Source of the DNA: Pinibacter aurantiacus
Lineage (GTDB): Bacteria; Bacteroidota; Bacteroidia; Chitinophagales; Chitinophagaceae
Direction of reading: 5' to 3'
NCBI RefSeq assembly: GCF_019130065.1
Contig: NZ_JAHSPG010000012.1
Location: 300,825-364,824 of the forward strand
Length of the DNA: 64,000 nt
The position numbers and the translations under genes are program-made. The first letter of the stretch is position 1; every line of letters begins with the position of its first letter. The notes under the pieces are model-generated. The model searched no databases, had not been told where the DNA came from, and saw nothing but the letters and a program-made list of their open reading frames with translations. Below are positions 8,407 through 16,201 of the stretch, in pieces.

Positions 8407-9726
8407 AACTTTAGGCAGCTTGTATCCATTGTGATATTCAGCCGACAACAACTTATTCGCCGCTTTATCATCATTGAAATCGCGCCTCACATCATTCCAG
8501 TAAATTTTCTTTCCGGTGCGAAACGATATATTTCCCATCTGGCAAACAGTGGCGACATGTGCACCGTCTTGTATCGGGCAATGCAGGTCTTCCATTTTTC
8601 TGCTTTTCACCACGTCGATAAAGTTTTGTGCATGCAACGTCAACCCGTCGTCTTCTTTTTTTTGCCTTGCTACCGCATCCATTTTTTCTTTACCGTTTAT
8701 TTTTTCCGGAATCACTTCCCATCCACCTCTATCTACCACAAGCGTGCCATTATTTCCAATAAAAGCCACGCCGTGATCGCGGCTATAAGGCCCATCGTTT
8801 ATACCCGTTGCGTGTTCCCACAGCATGTTGAAGCCATTAAATTCATACACAGTTGTTAACGTATCCGGCGTTTCTTCCGCATCATCTGGATAAGCGAATT
8901 TACCACCGCTCGCAACAACGCTCTTTGGTGTATTTGCTTTCATGCCCAGCAAAGCGTAATCGATCATGTGTACGCCCCAGTCTGTCATCAAACCTCCAGC
9001 ATAATCCCAGTACCAGCGGAAGTTAAAATGAAAACGATTGGGATTGAAAGGTCGTTTTGTTGCTGGCCCGAGCCACATGTCATAATCCACGCCTGCGGGC
9101 ACAGGGCCGTCAGGCTGCACAGGTATCGATTTCATCCATCCCTGGTAGGCCCATGCCTTTACAAGCCGCACCTGGCCAAGCTTTCCGGAGTGTACAAAAC
9201 TCATTGCATCCTGGTAATGCTTGTTGCTTCTCTGCCACTGCCCTACCTGTACCACGCGATTGTATTTTTGCTGAGCAGCCACCATCGTGCTGCATTCTAT
9301 AATTGAATTGCCGGCCGGTTTTTCACAATACACGTCTTTTCCTGCAGCACATGCATCATGCATGATCAGGCAGTGCCAGTGATCAGGCGTGCCTATCACC
9401 ACCACGTCAACATCTTTGTTATCAAGCAATTTCCGATAATCACTGTAGGTTGCTACTTTCATGCCTTTTTGTGCGAGTTCAGCGGCACGTTTGTCCAACA
9501 CACTTTTATCTACATCACACAATGCAACACATTGTACTTCGGGAATTTTCAACAGCGCCGTAAGATCTGCCCAACCCATTCCATTGATGCCGATGGCACC
9601 TACATTAATTTTCGCGTTGGGAGAAATAGCTTTTTTTCTTGCAAGAAGGTCTAAGGGTAAAGCGGCTGCAAGCCCCGCACCTGCTAAATAAAGCGAGGAT
9701 GAGTGTAGAAAAGTCCGTCTTTTCAT
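8404..9726 (-). CDS. Gfo/Idh/MocA family oxidoreductase with Tat signal
   Basis: 440 residues from the ATG at 9726, selected because it opens a twin-arginine signal (MKRRTFLHSSSLYLAGAGLA); the upstream open frame to 9831 is repeat sequence. The Rossmann domain begins INVGAIGINGMGWADL, and VYCEKPAGNS holds the conserved EKP lysine. WGVHMIDYAL carries the usual C-terminal-domain His. The protein should act in the periplasm with a tightly bound cofactor, as known for Tat-exported members of this family such as glycosidase-type and glucose-fructose oxidoreductase relatives. It precedes a DUF1080 gene and diverges from a ThuA gene. The reaction is unknown. Confidence 0.88.
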   Translation of the reverse strand: MKRRTFLHSSSLYLAGAGLAAALPLDLLARKKAISPNAKINVGAIGINGMGWADLTALLKIPEVQCVALCDVDKSVLDKRAAELAQKGMKVATYSDYRKLLDNKDVDVVVIGTPDHWHCLIMHDACAAGKDVYCEKPAGNSIIECSTMVAAQQKYNRVVQVGQWQRSNKHYQDAMSFVHSGKLGQVRLVKAWAYQGWMKSIPVQPDGPVPAGVDYDMWLGPATKRPFNPNRFHFNFRWYWDYAGGLMTDWGVHMIDYALLGMKANTPKSVVASGGKFAYPDDAEETPDTLTTVYEFNGFNMLWEHATGINDGPYSRDHGVAFIGNNGTLVVDRGGWEVIPEKINGKEKMDAVARQKKEDDGLTLHAQNFIDVVKSRKMEDLHCPIQDGAHVATVCQMGNISFRTGKKIYWNDVRRDFNDDKAANKLLSAEYHNGYKLPKV

Positions 9727-9786
9727 ATTGGCAATTTTAGAATCAATGGTTGTGGTAAAATTATTTGACTTTATAGGTAAATATAA

Positions 9787-9915
9787 GAATTGAAAATTGA
9801 AAGTTGAAAATTGAAAATGCTTTGGGCTCACGTTGGCTTAGGGCGATTGGGCATTCCTTACCAATAAGAACAAAAATTAAAATGCGGCGCGGGCCTTCAT
9901 TTTCAATTTTCAATT
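9787..9915. repeat. Inverted TTTCAAT heptamer array in 313-bp gap
   Basis: Left arm 9787-9819 (TTGAAAA/TTGAAAG units) and right arm 9899-9915 (TTTTCAATTTTCAATT) flank a 79-base spacer between the divergent Gfo and ThuA genes. I see no gene in 9727-10039; promoters for both genes must lie here. Confidence 0.7.
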
Positions 9916-10039
9916 AACACTCATAACCTCTCTGCTACGTCTTTATCACTTCATCTAAAACACTTTTTTTCGAGCGGCAGTGATTGATTTTATTATTTCT
10001 GTAAATTCATTCTTTCTATTATCTCAAAAACAACCAATA

Positions 10040-10783
10040 ATGATCAGAAACGTTTTGTTTGCCATTTGCATTCTGGCAGTCACGCTAAGTTGTGCAGCAC
10101 CTCATGCTGCCGCGAAAAAGAAATACCGGGTACTCATATATTCTAAAACAGCAGGTTATCACCACGCATCAATTGCTGCGGGTATAAAGGCGATACAAAA
10201 GCTGGGCGCAGAAAACAATTTTGCAGTTGACAGCACTACAGACAGCACTTACTTTACACCCCAAAATCTGAAAAAATACAACACCGTTATTTTCCTTAGC
10301 ACAACAATGAATGTGCTGGACAATAATGGTCAGGCTGCCTTTGAAAAATATATTCAATCCGGTGGAGGCTATGTTGGTGTACATGCGGCGAGCGATACGG
10401 AATACGATTGGCCATGGTACAATAAACTGGTTGGTGTTCAGTTTAAAAGTCATCCAAAGCAACAGGAGGCTGTCTTACATGTGGTAGACACCACTTTTAT
10501 CGCTACCAAACATTTACCCAGCGTATGGAAAAGATGGGACGAGTGGTACAATTTCAAAAATATTAAGCTAGACAGCACTTATCACGTGTTGATCACAATT
10601 GACGAGAGCAGCTACACAGGAGGCGAAAATGGCACTTTCCACCCAATGGCGTGGTACCATGATTTTGATGGTGGCAGAGCCTTCTACACAGAGCTTGGCC
10701 ACACAGATGAATCCTATGTCGATCCGCTGTTCCTGAACCACTTGCTCGGCGGCATTAACTATGCGATGGGAAAAAAGCCGTAG
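10040..10783 (+). CDS. ThuA-domain protein, exported
   Basis: 247 residues from the ATG at 10040, which starts a signal peptide (MIRNVLFAICILAVTLSC) whose Cys could be lipidated. The ThuA domain, a glutamine-amidotransferase-like fold named after trehalose utilisation, shows RVLIYSKTAGYHHASI, then YIQSGGGYVGVHAASDTEYD and late GGRAFYTELGHTDESY with HLLGGINYA. ThuA proteins often sit with Gfo and DUF1080 genes in sugar catabolic loci, as here. Their reaction is still uncertain; a role in keto-sugar metabolism has been proposed. A second ThuA protein lies at 31858-32628. An intrinsic-terminator-like hairpin overlaps the stop codon. Confidence 0.87.
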   Translation: MIRNVLFAICILAVTLSCAAPHAAAKKKYRVLIYSKTAGYHHASIAAGIKAIQKLGAENNFAVDSTTDSTYFTPQNLKKYNTVIFLSTTMNVLDNNGQAAFEKYIQSGGGYVGVHAASDTEYDWPWYNKLVGVQFKSHPKQQEAVLHVVDTTFIATKHLPSVWKRWDEWYNFKNIKLDSTYHVLITIDESSYTGGENGTFHPMAWYHDFDGGRAFYTELGHTDESYVDPLFLNHLLGGINYAMGKKP

Positions 10784-10791
10784 GCTTTTTT
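10771..10791 (+). terminator. Rho-independent terminator overlapping ThuA stop codon
   Basis: AAAAAAGCC (10771-10779), a 3-base loop and GGCTTTTTT (10783-10791) form a perfect 9-bp stem ending in a T run. The ThuA stop codon TAG (10781-10783) lies in the loop and the start of the second arm. Confidence 0.6.
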
Positions 10792-10947
10792 AATTTGAAA
10801 ATTTGAAAATATGGGAATTTGAAAATGCTTTTAGCGCATCATTGTCAATTTTTCATTGAGAGTACTATAGACGAACAGCCATAAATGACGATTCATCGAC
10901 TTTCAGCATTTTCAAATTTTCAAATTCCCAAATTTTCAAATTTTCAA
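10792..10947. repeat. Inverted CAAATTTT (8-bp period) array
   Basis: Left arm 10792-10827 (ATTTGAAAATTTGAAAATATGG) and right arm 10907-10947 (repeated TTCAAATT/CCCAAATT) are mirrored around an 80-base spacer. It fills the gap between ThuA and the response regulator. Confidence 0.65.
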
Positions 10948-10972
10948 CAGAATTCCCAATCATCTTAGTCGC

Positions 10973-11653
10973 ATGAAGATTCTAATCATAGAAGACGAAA
11001 AGGCTTTGGCAAACAGCATTGCCACCTATTTAAGCAATGACAATTATGTGTGCGAACTCGCCCCTACGTTTGATATAGCGTTGGAAAAAACGTCTTTGTA
11101 TGATTATGCATGCATTATACTCGACATCACTCTTCCTGATGGTAATGGGCTTGAAATTCTTAAGCACCTGAAAAAACAAAACAAGAGTGATGGCGTGCTG
11201 ATCATTTCAGCAAAAAACGCCCTTGATGACAAAGTACAAGGTTTAAAAACGGGCGCAGATGACTACCTCAGTAAGCCATTTCATTTACCGGAACTGGCAG
11301 CGCGTGTGGAGGCCATCATCCGCCGCAAATCCTTCTCAGGACAAAGTATCATCGAGTTTGACGAAATTGCTGTGGACCTGGATGCCAAACAGGTTTCTGT
11401 AAAAAATAAAAACATCGATCTTACCCGCAAAGAATATGATCTGCTGATGTATTTCATAGCCAACAAAAACAAAGTAATCAGCAAGGGCGCTATTGCAGAG
11501 CACTTGTGGGGCGACAACATGGATCTTGCGGACAACTATGATTTCATCTATGCTCATATTAAAAACCTGCGCAAAAAATTACTGCAGGCCGATTGTCCCG
11601 ATTACATTCAATCGGTTTATGGAATGGGTTATAAATTCGGCATTGCCAAATAG
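10973..11653 (+). CDS. Two-component response regulator, OmpR/PhoB family
   Basis: 226 residues. The receiver domain (about 1-120) begins MKILIIEDEKALAN with the acidic pair E7-D8, a phosphoacceptor D51 in CIILDITLPDGNG and the conserved K101 in DYLSKPF. A winged-helix output domain follows from about residue 128, with DLTRKEYDLLMYFIANKNK and the terminal SVYGMGYKFG, typical of OmpR-type DNA binding. The sensor kinase gene starts 8 bp after its stop, so both are translated from one operon. The target genes are unknown; the neighbours give no clear signal. Confidence 0.95.
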   Translation: MKILIIEDEKALANSIATYLSNDNYVCELAPTFDIALEKTSLYDYACIILDITLPDGNGLEILKHLKKQNKSDGVLIISAKNALDDKVQGLKTGADDYLSKPFHLPELAARVEAIIRRKSFSGQSIIEFDEIAVDLDAKQVSVKNKNIDLTRKEYDLLMYFIANKNKVISKGAIAEHLWGDNMDLADNYDFIYAHIKNLRKKLLQADCPDYIQSVYGMGYKFGIAK

Positions 11654-11661
11654 GAAAAAAC

Positions 11662-12912
11662 ATGAAGCTGTTTACAAAATACACTCGCATCAATCTGCTG
11701 ATAACAGTGGCTATTTTTCTGCTGGCAAGTATTGCATACGCGTTTTTGCTGCGATATGTAATGATCGAATTTGTAAATGACAATCTTAAAATCGAACAAC
11801 GGGAAGTTGAAACCTACGTAAGTAAATACAACAGGCTTCCTGAAATAATGCACGTTAAGGAACAAGAGATTAGCTATACCCCCGTTACCGGCCCAATACC
11901 GAAGCACAAATTCAGTTCTGTCAGACTTTTCGTAGAGGATGAGCAAAGCATGGAACTTTTCAGGCAAATAACATTTACTGTGCAGGCTGGAGGACAATGG
12001 TACGAAGCGAAAGTGGCTATTTCAATGGAAGACATGGATGATATGATCCGTCTTATTCTGGTGATCACCATAGCCACTATACTGTTAATACTAATGACGA
12101 CAGCCCTTATCAACCGTGTAGTATTAAAGCGATTGTGGAAACCATTTTATGATACGTTGACATCTATCAATAGCTTCCAATTGGGCAATAAAAGCAAAAT
12201 ACAGCTTTCTCAAACGAACATTGACGAATTTGACCTGATGAATAAAACACTCGATCAATCGCTCAATAAAGCAGAGAGCGACTACTTGTTACTAAAGGAG
12301 TTTACGGCGAATGCTTCACACGAATTGCAAACTCCGCTGGCAATTGTAAGATCAAAAATGGATATTCTAATTCAGGACGAAAACCTTTCTGAAACCCAGA
12401 GCCGCGCTGCACAAAGCGCCTATGACGCTATACAAAAAATGTCAAAGCTCAATCAGTCATTGTTGCTCCTGGCAAAAATAGAGAATAAGCAATTTGAAGA
12501 TGTTGTCATCATAAACCTGAAAGAAAAAATTGAAACAAAGCTGGTTGATTTTTTTGAGTTGTGGCAAAGCAAGCATCTTTCTATCAAAAAAAATCTTCGC
12601 GATTGCGAGATAAAGATCAATCCTTTGCTGGCAGAAATAATGTTGAATAATTTGCTGAGCAATGCTACAAAACACAACATTCCTAACGGGAAAATTTCTA
12701 TTACCTTAACAGCTAAGCAACTGGTAATTGCCAACACCAGCGACTCTCCTGCGCTTGACGAAAAGCAGCTCTTCACCAGATTTTACAAAACTTCGGCAAC
12801 AAGTGATAACGGCCTCGGGCTATGTATTGCAAAGCAGATCACTGAATTGAATGGGTTCACTTTAAGCTACCATTACGTTAACAACCAACACCAATTTTCT
12901 ATTGATTTCTAG
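11662..12912 (+). CDS. Sensor histidine kinase
   Basis: 416 residues. The first membrane helix is near 11-33 (LLITVAIFLLASIAYAFLL), followed by a sensor region of about 100 residues outside the membrane and a second helix near 132-152 (LILVITIATILLILMTT). The HisKA domain has the phospho-acceptor H220 in ANASHELQTPLA. The ATPase domain shows the N box LNNLLSNATKHN and the G box DNGLGLCIAKQI. It is the cognate partner of the preceding response regulator by position. The signal sensed cannot be deduced from the sequence. Confidence 0.94.
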   Translation: MKLFTKYTRINLLITVAIFLLASIAYAFLLRYVMIEFVNDNLKIEQREVETYVSKYNRLPEIMHVKEQEISYTPVTGPIPKHKFSSVRLFVEDEQSMELFRQITFTVQAGGQWYEAKVAISMEDMDDMIRLILVITIATILLILMTTALINRVVLKRLWKPFYDTLTSINSFQLGNKSKIQLSQTNIDEFDLMNKTLDQSLNKAESDYLLLKEFTANASHELQTPLAIVRSKMDILIQDENLSETQSRAAQSAYDAIQKMSKLNQSLLLLAKIENKQFEDVVIINLKEKIETKLVDFFELWQSKHLSIKKNLRDCEIKINPLLAEIMLNNLLSNATKHNIPNGKISITLTAKQLVIANTSDSPALDEKQLFTRFYKTSATSDNGLGLCIAKQITELNGFTLSYHYVNNQHQFSIDF

Positions 12913-13072
12913 GAGCAGAAGAGCAGTGTGAGACAGATTCTAATTGTGCCAGGCGAAAGAACAAGCTGAATTTGCCTGTTCTCCGCTGGGCTTCATAATT
13001 TTAAGGCAATACAAACTTATAGAGTCTGTGAGACGGAAATATTAAGCCCATGAGAAGAAATCATTAAATATT

Positions 13073-13159
13073 AAGTCAAAAACAAAAAGTCAAAATTCAA
13101 AAGGGTTGCCGCACGAGGGACAATCCTTTTGAATTTTGACTTCTAAATTTCACTTTTTA
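13073..13159. repeat. Inverted AAAAGTC/GACTTTT array
   Basis: Left arm 13073-13104 (AAGTCAAAAACAAAAAGTC) and right arm 13125-13159 (CCTTTTGAATTTTGACTTC) are reverse complements around a 20-base loop. It separates the histidine kinase from the convergent LytTR gene and overlaps the latter's stop. The preceding 160 bp (12913-13072) show nothing I recognise. Confidence 0.65.
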
Positions 13160-13480
13160 AATCAAATTGCTGCTGATAAAAGAATCCACTTTGTCGCGGA
13201 ACGTTTCTCCCACGGGAAAACATTGCTGCTTATTGATACAAACTTCGTTTTTACTGAGCAGGTTAATTTTATCAACGTTCACAATAAAAGACTTGTGGAT
13301 GCGAATAAATTGGTCACCGGGCAAGACATCTTCCAGGTCCTTCATATTCGCAAGCGACATGAACATGTTTACCTGTGTGTGGATCTTCACATAGTTTCTG
13401 CAACCTTCAATAAATACGATCTCACTGAAGTTTACTTTATGCATCATTGAATTGTGGCGTACAAAAAAATAACTCTTCAT
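13157..13480 (-). CDS. Stand-alone LytTR DNA-binding protein
   Basis: 107 residues that consist almost entirely of a LytTR domain. Family features are the IVFIEGCRNYVKIHT strand pair, MKDLEDVLPGDQFIRIHKSF and the SFIVNVDKINLLSKNEV segment. LytTR domains normally follow a receiver domain in LytR/AgrA regulators; here there is none, so the protein must be controlled by its expression or by a partner. Such single-domain proteins are common in Bacteroidota. It converges on the histidine kinase gene, and no obvious target gene lies next to it. DNA binding is a confident inference; regulation is unknown. Confidence 0.85.
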   Translation of the reverse strand: MKSYFFVRHNSMMHKVNFSEIVFIEGCRNYVKIHTQVNMFMSLANMKDLEDVLPGDQFIRIHKSFIVNVDKINLLSKNEVCINKQQCFPVGETFRDKVDSFISSNLI

Positions 13481-13637
13481 AACCGGTGATTTTCTCTATG
13501 CGAATTTGGGGATTTGTACATTAACGACGGTTCCGCTCAGTATCACTTACAAACCGACTATCATTAAATTCGTCCATTTTTTCTATAGACTAATTGCGGA
13601 GTTATGAGTTGTGAGGTAAGCATTCCTATTTCCTAAT

Positions 13638-13833
13638 TCAATGTCGTTTCCTTTAGGTGTCAATGCCCTACGGGCAATATCTCATTTCAGCTAACTTCTA
13701 TTGATATTATTTCCCTACGGGAAAAGTACCATTGCCCGTAGGGCATTAATATCAATAGAACATTTACAATAAGTACCCTTTGTCCGTAGGACATTAATAT
13801 GGTAAAATTTTGAGCTTAAGGAAACGACATTGA
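13638..13833. repeat. Nested palindromic element in 372-bp gap
   Basis: Outer arms TCAATGTCGTTTCCTTTA (13638-13655) and TTAAGGAAACGACATTGA (13816-13833) enclose an inner pair CTATTGATATTA / TAATATCAATAG and several short palindromes of the TGCCCTACGGGCA type (13663-13678, 13711-13723, 13731-13746, 13780-13793). CTAATTCC heptamers flank the element. No gene is visible in 13481-13852. Confidence 0.65.
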
Positions 13834-13852
13834 TTCCTAATTCCTAATTCCT

Positions 13853-14311
13853 CTAAAGCCCGTGCGCACTCTTAAAAGCATCTTCCAATTCCTTCGTAAG
13901 GGCCTTCACTTCTTCGGGGCGGCCGAGCCAGGAAGCAGGCGTGATTTGTAGCAGTGCTATTTTCCATTCATCACCCTTTTTAACCGTAACAATGGATTGA
14001 ATAGTGTTTAGGTCAGGATTCATCTCAGCGCCGTATTCAGGCATGATACCGGCAACCGCTCGAAGCAGCGCTGTACTATCCGATAAAAATCTCACCTCGC
14101 GTATCAGATACACAAACGGGTTGCTCTTATAGTTTTTGAATATTTCGTTTAGCCGGGCATTAATATTTTCTCTGCCATTTTCCTGGGTACCATCAAAGCC
14201 AACAATGCTACCGTCATCTGCAAACAATGAAGATATTTTATCACCGGACCGCATATTCCAAAACGCGATCAATTGTTCATACAGTTTTCTCATTTTAAGT
14301 TCTTCGTTCAT
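13853..14311 (-). CDS. SgcJ/EcaC-type SnoaL-like protein (DUF4440 family)
   Basis: 152 residues with an NTF2-like fold. It begins with a helical MRKLYEQLIAFWNMRSGDKISSLF, followed by DDGSIVGFDGTQENGRENI, in which the conserved F/Y and aromatic cavity positions of SgcJ/EcaC proteins are recognisable, and ends with IVTVKKGDEWKIALLQITPA. Members of this family are small enzymes or ligand-binding proteins without a shared reaction. It has no signal peptide. It lies on the minus strand next to a GNAT acetyltransferase gene (63 bp away), so they may be cotranscribed, but no common pathway is evident. Confidence 0.82.
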   Translation of the reverse strand: MNEELKMRKLYEQLIAFWNMRSGDKISSLFADDGSIVGFDGTQENGRENINARLNEIFKNYKSNPFVYLIREVRFLSDSTALLRAVAGIMPEYGAEMNPDLNTIQSIVTVKKGDEWKIALLQITPASWLGRPEEVKALTKELEDAFKSAHGL

Positions 14312-14332
14312 TGAGCTATGTTTTTATAGGTG

Positions 14333-14373
14333 TAAAGCATTCCTAACTCCTAACTCCTAATTTCTAATTTCTC
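14333..14373. repeat. CCTAACT/CTAATTT heptamer tract
   Basis: Six consecutive units of the CTAACTC/CTAATTT type lie between the SnoaL-like gene and the GNAT gene, preceded by AAAGCATT, a motif found next to other heptamer arrays in this window. Only one arm is seen here. Confidence 0.55.
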
Positions 14374-14374
14374 C

Positions 14375-14860
14375 CTACATAATCATCCTGCTTCTCCTTT
14401 CCACCAAAATCGTATTCCTCCACAGATCATCCATCTTGCCAATTTTTTCCCTGTACCCTACTTCTCTGAAACCTGCGTAGGCATGTAGTTTGCGACTGGC
14501 AAGATTTTCAGGAAAGATGCTGGCCTGCAAGGTCCATACATTATTTTCTTCGCTCAAACTAACCAGTTCCTGCAATAGCTTTTTGCCAACTCCTTTGCCC
14601 CATTTGTCATGCCGCACATATACACTCACTTCACAAACGCCTACATATACAGCACGTGAAGATGCTGCGGAAAGGGCGGCCCAACCAACTATTGCATTAT
14701 CATCCAACGCTACAATGCGGCAGTCCTTTAAAAACTTCACATCCCAGTTTTCCCAGTTTGGAGCAATCGTTTCAAATGTTGCTTCCCGGGTATCTATGCC
14801 TTGCTGATAAATTTCTTTTACGGCAGCAAAATCGTGTTTATCAAATTGCCTGATAATCAT
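14375..14860 (-). CDS. GNAT N-acetyltransferase, phosphinothricin acetyltransferase-like
   Basis: 161 residues from the ATG at 14860, chosen because MIIRQFDKHDFAAVKEIYQQ is the usual start of this family; the frame is open to 14941 but that extension is not conserved-looking. The acetyl-CoA binding loop is KWGKGVGKKLLQELV, matching the R/Q-x-x-G-x-G/A pattern. The section CEVSVYVRHDKWG and the late RKLHAYAGFREVGYREKIG are characteristic of PAT-like enzymes, which acetylate free amino groups of small molecules such as phosphinothricin or methionine derivatives. Substrate is unknown. It diverges from a VOC-family gene. Confidence 0.87.
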   Translation of the reverse strand: MIIRQFDKHDFAAVKEIYQQGIDTREATFETIAPNWENWDVKFLKDCRIVALDDNAIVGWAALSAASSRAVYVGVCEVSVYVRHDKWGKGVGKKLLQELVSLSEENNVWTLQASIFPENLASRKLHAYAGFREVGYREKIGKMDDLWRNTILVERRSRMIM

Positions 14861-14980
14861 ACAGTATCTATCTTTTTTTAAATAAAGAATCATTCCATCA
14901 GCCAAAATCCGCAATTGAAGCCAAATGAGATAGCTATCCATTCACAACCTGTTTACCTTTGTACTGTAATATTATTTGGT

Positions 14981-15652
14981 ATGAAAATAACAGCACTTGA
15001 ACTGCATTGCGAAAGCATTGCGTCAACATTGGATTTTTATAAAAACACTATCGGACTTCCTGTTCTCTATCGTGATGAAGAAAAGGTTGTGTTTGCGGCC
15101 GGAAGCACCAAACTCGTTTTTCGCAAATCATCTGAGGATAAACCGGTTTATCATTTTGCCTTTAACATTCCCGGCAACAAATTCGAAGAGGCATTTCTTT
15201 GGGCGTCTTCTAAATTTACACTTTTCAATATTACTCCGCAAACCAATGTTGCAAATTTTACCGGCTGGAACGCCAGGGCCTTCTATTTTCTTGATAACAA
15301 TCAAAACATTGTAGAGTTCATAGCGCGGTATGATTTGCCGGCAAAAAGCGACAAACCGTTTAGTGGTCGCAGCATTTTATCTGTGAGTGAAATTGGATTG
15401 GTAGTGGAAAATGTAGAAGCTTTTTGCGAAGTCCTTATCGAAGATTTTGGTCTTGAGTATTTTGCAAAGCAAACGCCACAGCACGATTTTGCACCGCTTG
15501 GCAATGATGAGGGATTGTTGATTGTGGTGGGCAACAATCGAAAATGGTACCCAACGGACGTTCGTTCGAATCTCTTTTATACCAAAGTTGAGTTTGAACA
15601 AAACGGACGGTTTGCCGAGTTTGAAATCAACATGCATGAAGCTCTTTGCTGA
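14981..15652 (+). CDS. VOC family (glyoxalase/bleomycin resistance-like) protein
   Basis: 223 residues from the ATG at 14981, whose product begins MKITALELHCESIASTLDFY, the typical first strand of a VOC module. A first module covers about 1-115 (TIGLPVLYRDEEKVVFAAG, then FLDNNQNIVEFIARYD, with a metal-ligand-like Glu). A second, less conserved module follows from LSVSEIGLVVENVEAFCEVL. VOC proteins include lyases, dioxygenases and resistance proteins; the type cannot be decided here. There is no signal peptide. It converges on the DinB gene with only 4 bp between stops. Confidence 0.83.
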   Translation: MKITALELHCESIASTLDFYKNTIGLPVLYRDEEKVVFAAGSTKLVFRKSSEDKPVYHFAFNIPGNKFEEAFLWASSKFTLFNITPQTNVANFTGWNARAFYFLDNNQNIVEFIARYDLPAKSDKPFSGRSILSVSEIGLVVENVEAFCEVLIEDFGLEYFAKQTPQHDFAPLGNDEGLLIVVGNNRKWYPTDVRSNLFYTKVEFEQNGRFAEFEINMHEALC

Positions 15653-15656
15653 GATC

Positions 15657-16127
15657 CTAGTTGATGATCGTATTGGCTAACTGAAAAATCGTGAACATGT
15701 GATGAGCCTCATGTAACAGGAAAAACTCCGTCCACTGCACAATGCTTAATCTGCCGTATTTTTTGTGAATGCCTATGCGTGCAAGCTTCTCTTCAGGCAA
15801 CGTTGTAACGAGATGGAGAATCGCCTGCCTGTCTTTCTGCAAGGCATTCATCAGTCTTTCGTTATCCCACTTTTTCCATTCCTCAAATTCAGGGTCGTTG
15901 TCGGCCACGTACGCTTCAAATATTGGTTCCGGATGTGTAAGTATGATGTGAAGACGATCTATGAAAACAGGCTGATATTTTACTAGGTGCACAATATTCT
16001 CGTGAATGGACCATTTGCCCGGCCTTATCTCTTTTTTAAGCCTTGCCTCATCTGCAGAAGCAATAATAGAAGCAATTGCTTCATGCTGATTCTCCAACCG
16101 GCTGATCAAAGCGGGGTATAATTTCAT
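15657..16127 (-). CDS. DinB family protein
   Basis: 156 residues forming a four-helix DinB-like bundle. The metal-binding pattern is present: a first His in PGKWSIHENIVHLVKYQP and a His pair in the C-terminal QWTEFFLLHEAHHMF. Typical DinB/YfiT-like proteins bind a divalent metal and some are thiol-dependent S-transferases; others have no assigned reaction. The start at 16127 (MKLYPALISRLENQHEA) fits the family. It is a single gene convergent with the VOC gene. Function remains unknown beyond family. Confidence 0.85.
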   Translation of the reverse strand: MKLYPALISRLENQHEAIASIIASADEARLKKEIRPGKWSIHENIVHLVKYQPVFIDRLHIILTHPEPIFEAYVADNDPEFEEWKKWDNERLMNALQKDRQAILHLVTTLPEEKLARIGIHKKYGRLSIVQWTEFFLLHEAHHMFTIFQLANTIIN

Positions 16128-16201
16128 AATTACAAATCTAATTATTACAATTGTAAGATGCCAGCGGAATCTGCCAGGGCGTAATTTTCGTAAATCGCTG
16201 T

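Noticed and set aside
9727..9831. N-terminal extension of the Tat-type Gfo protein
   Set aside because: The extension is coded by TTTCAAT repeats; the ATG at 9726 opens a clear twin-arginine signal.
13638..13833. Insertion sequence
   Set aside because: Terminal symmetry exists, but there is no transposase frame and no clear target-site duplication.
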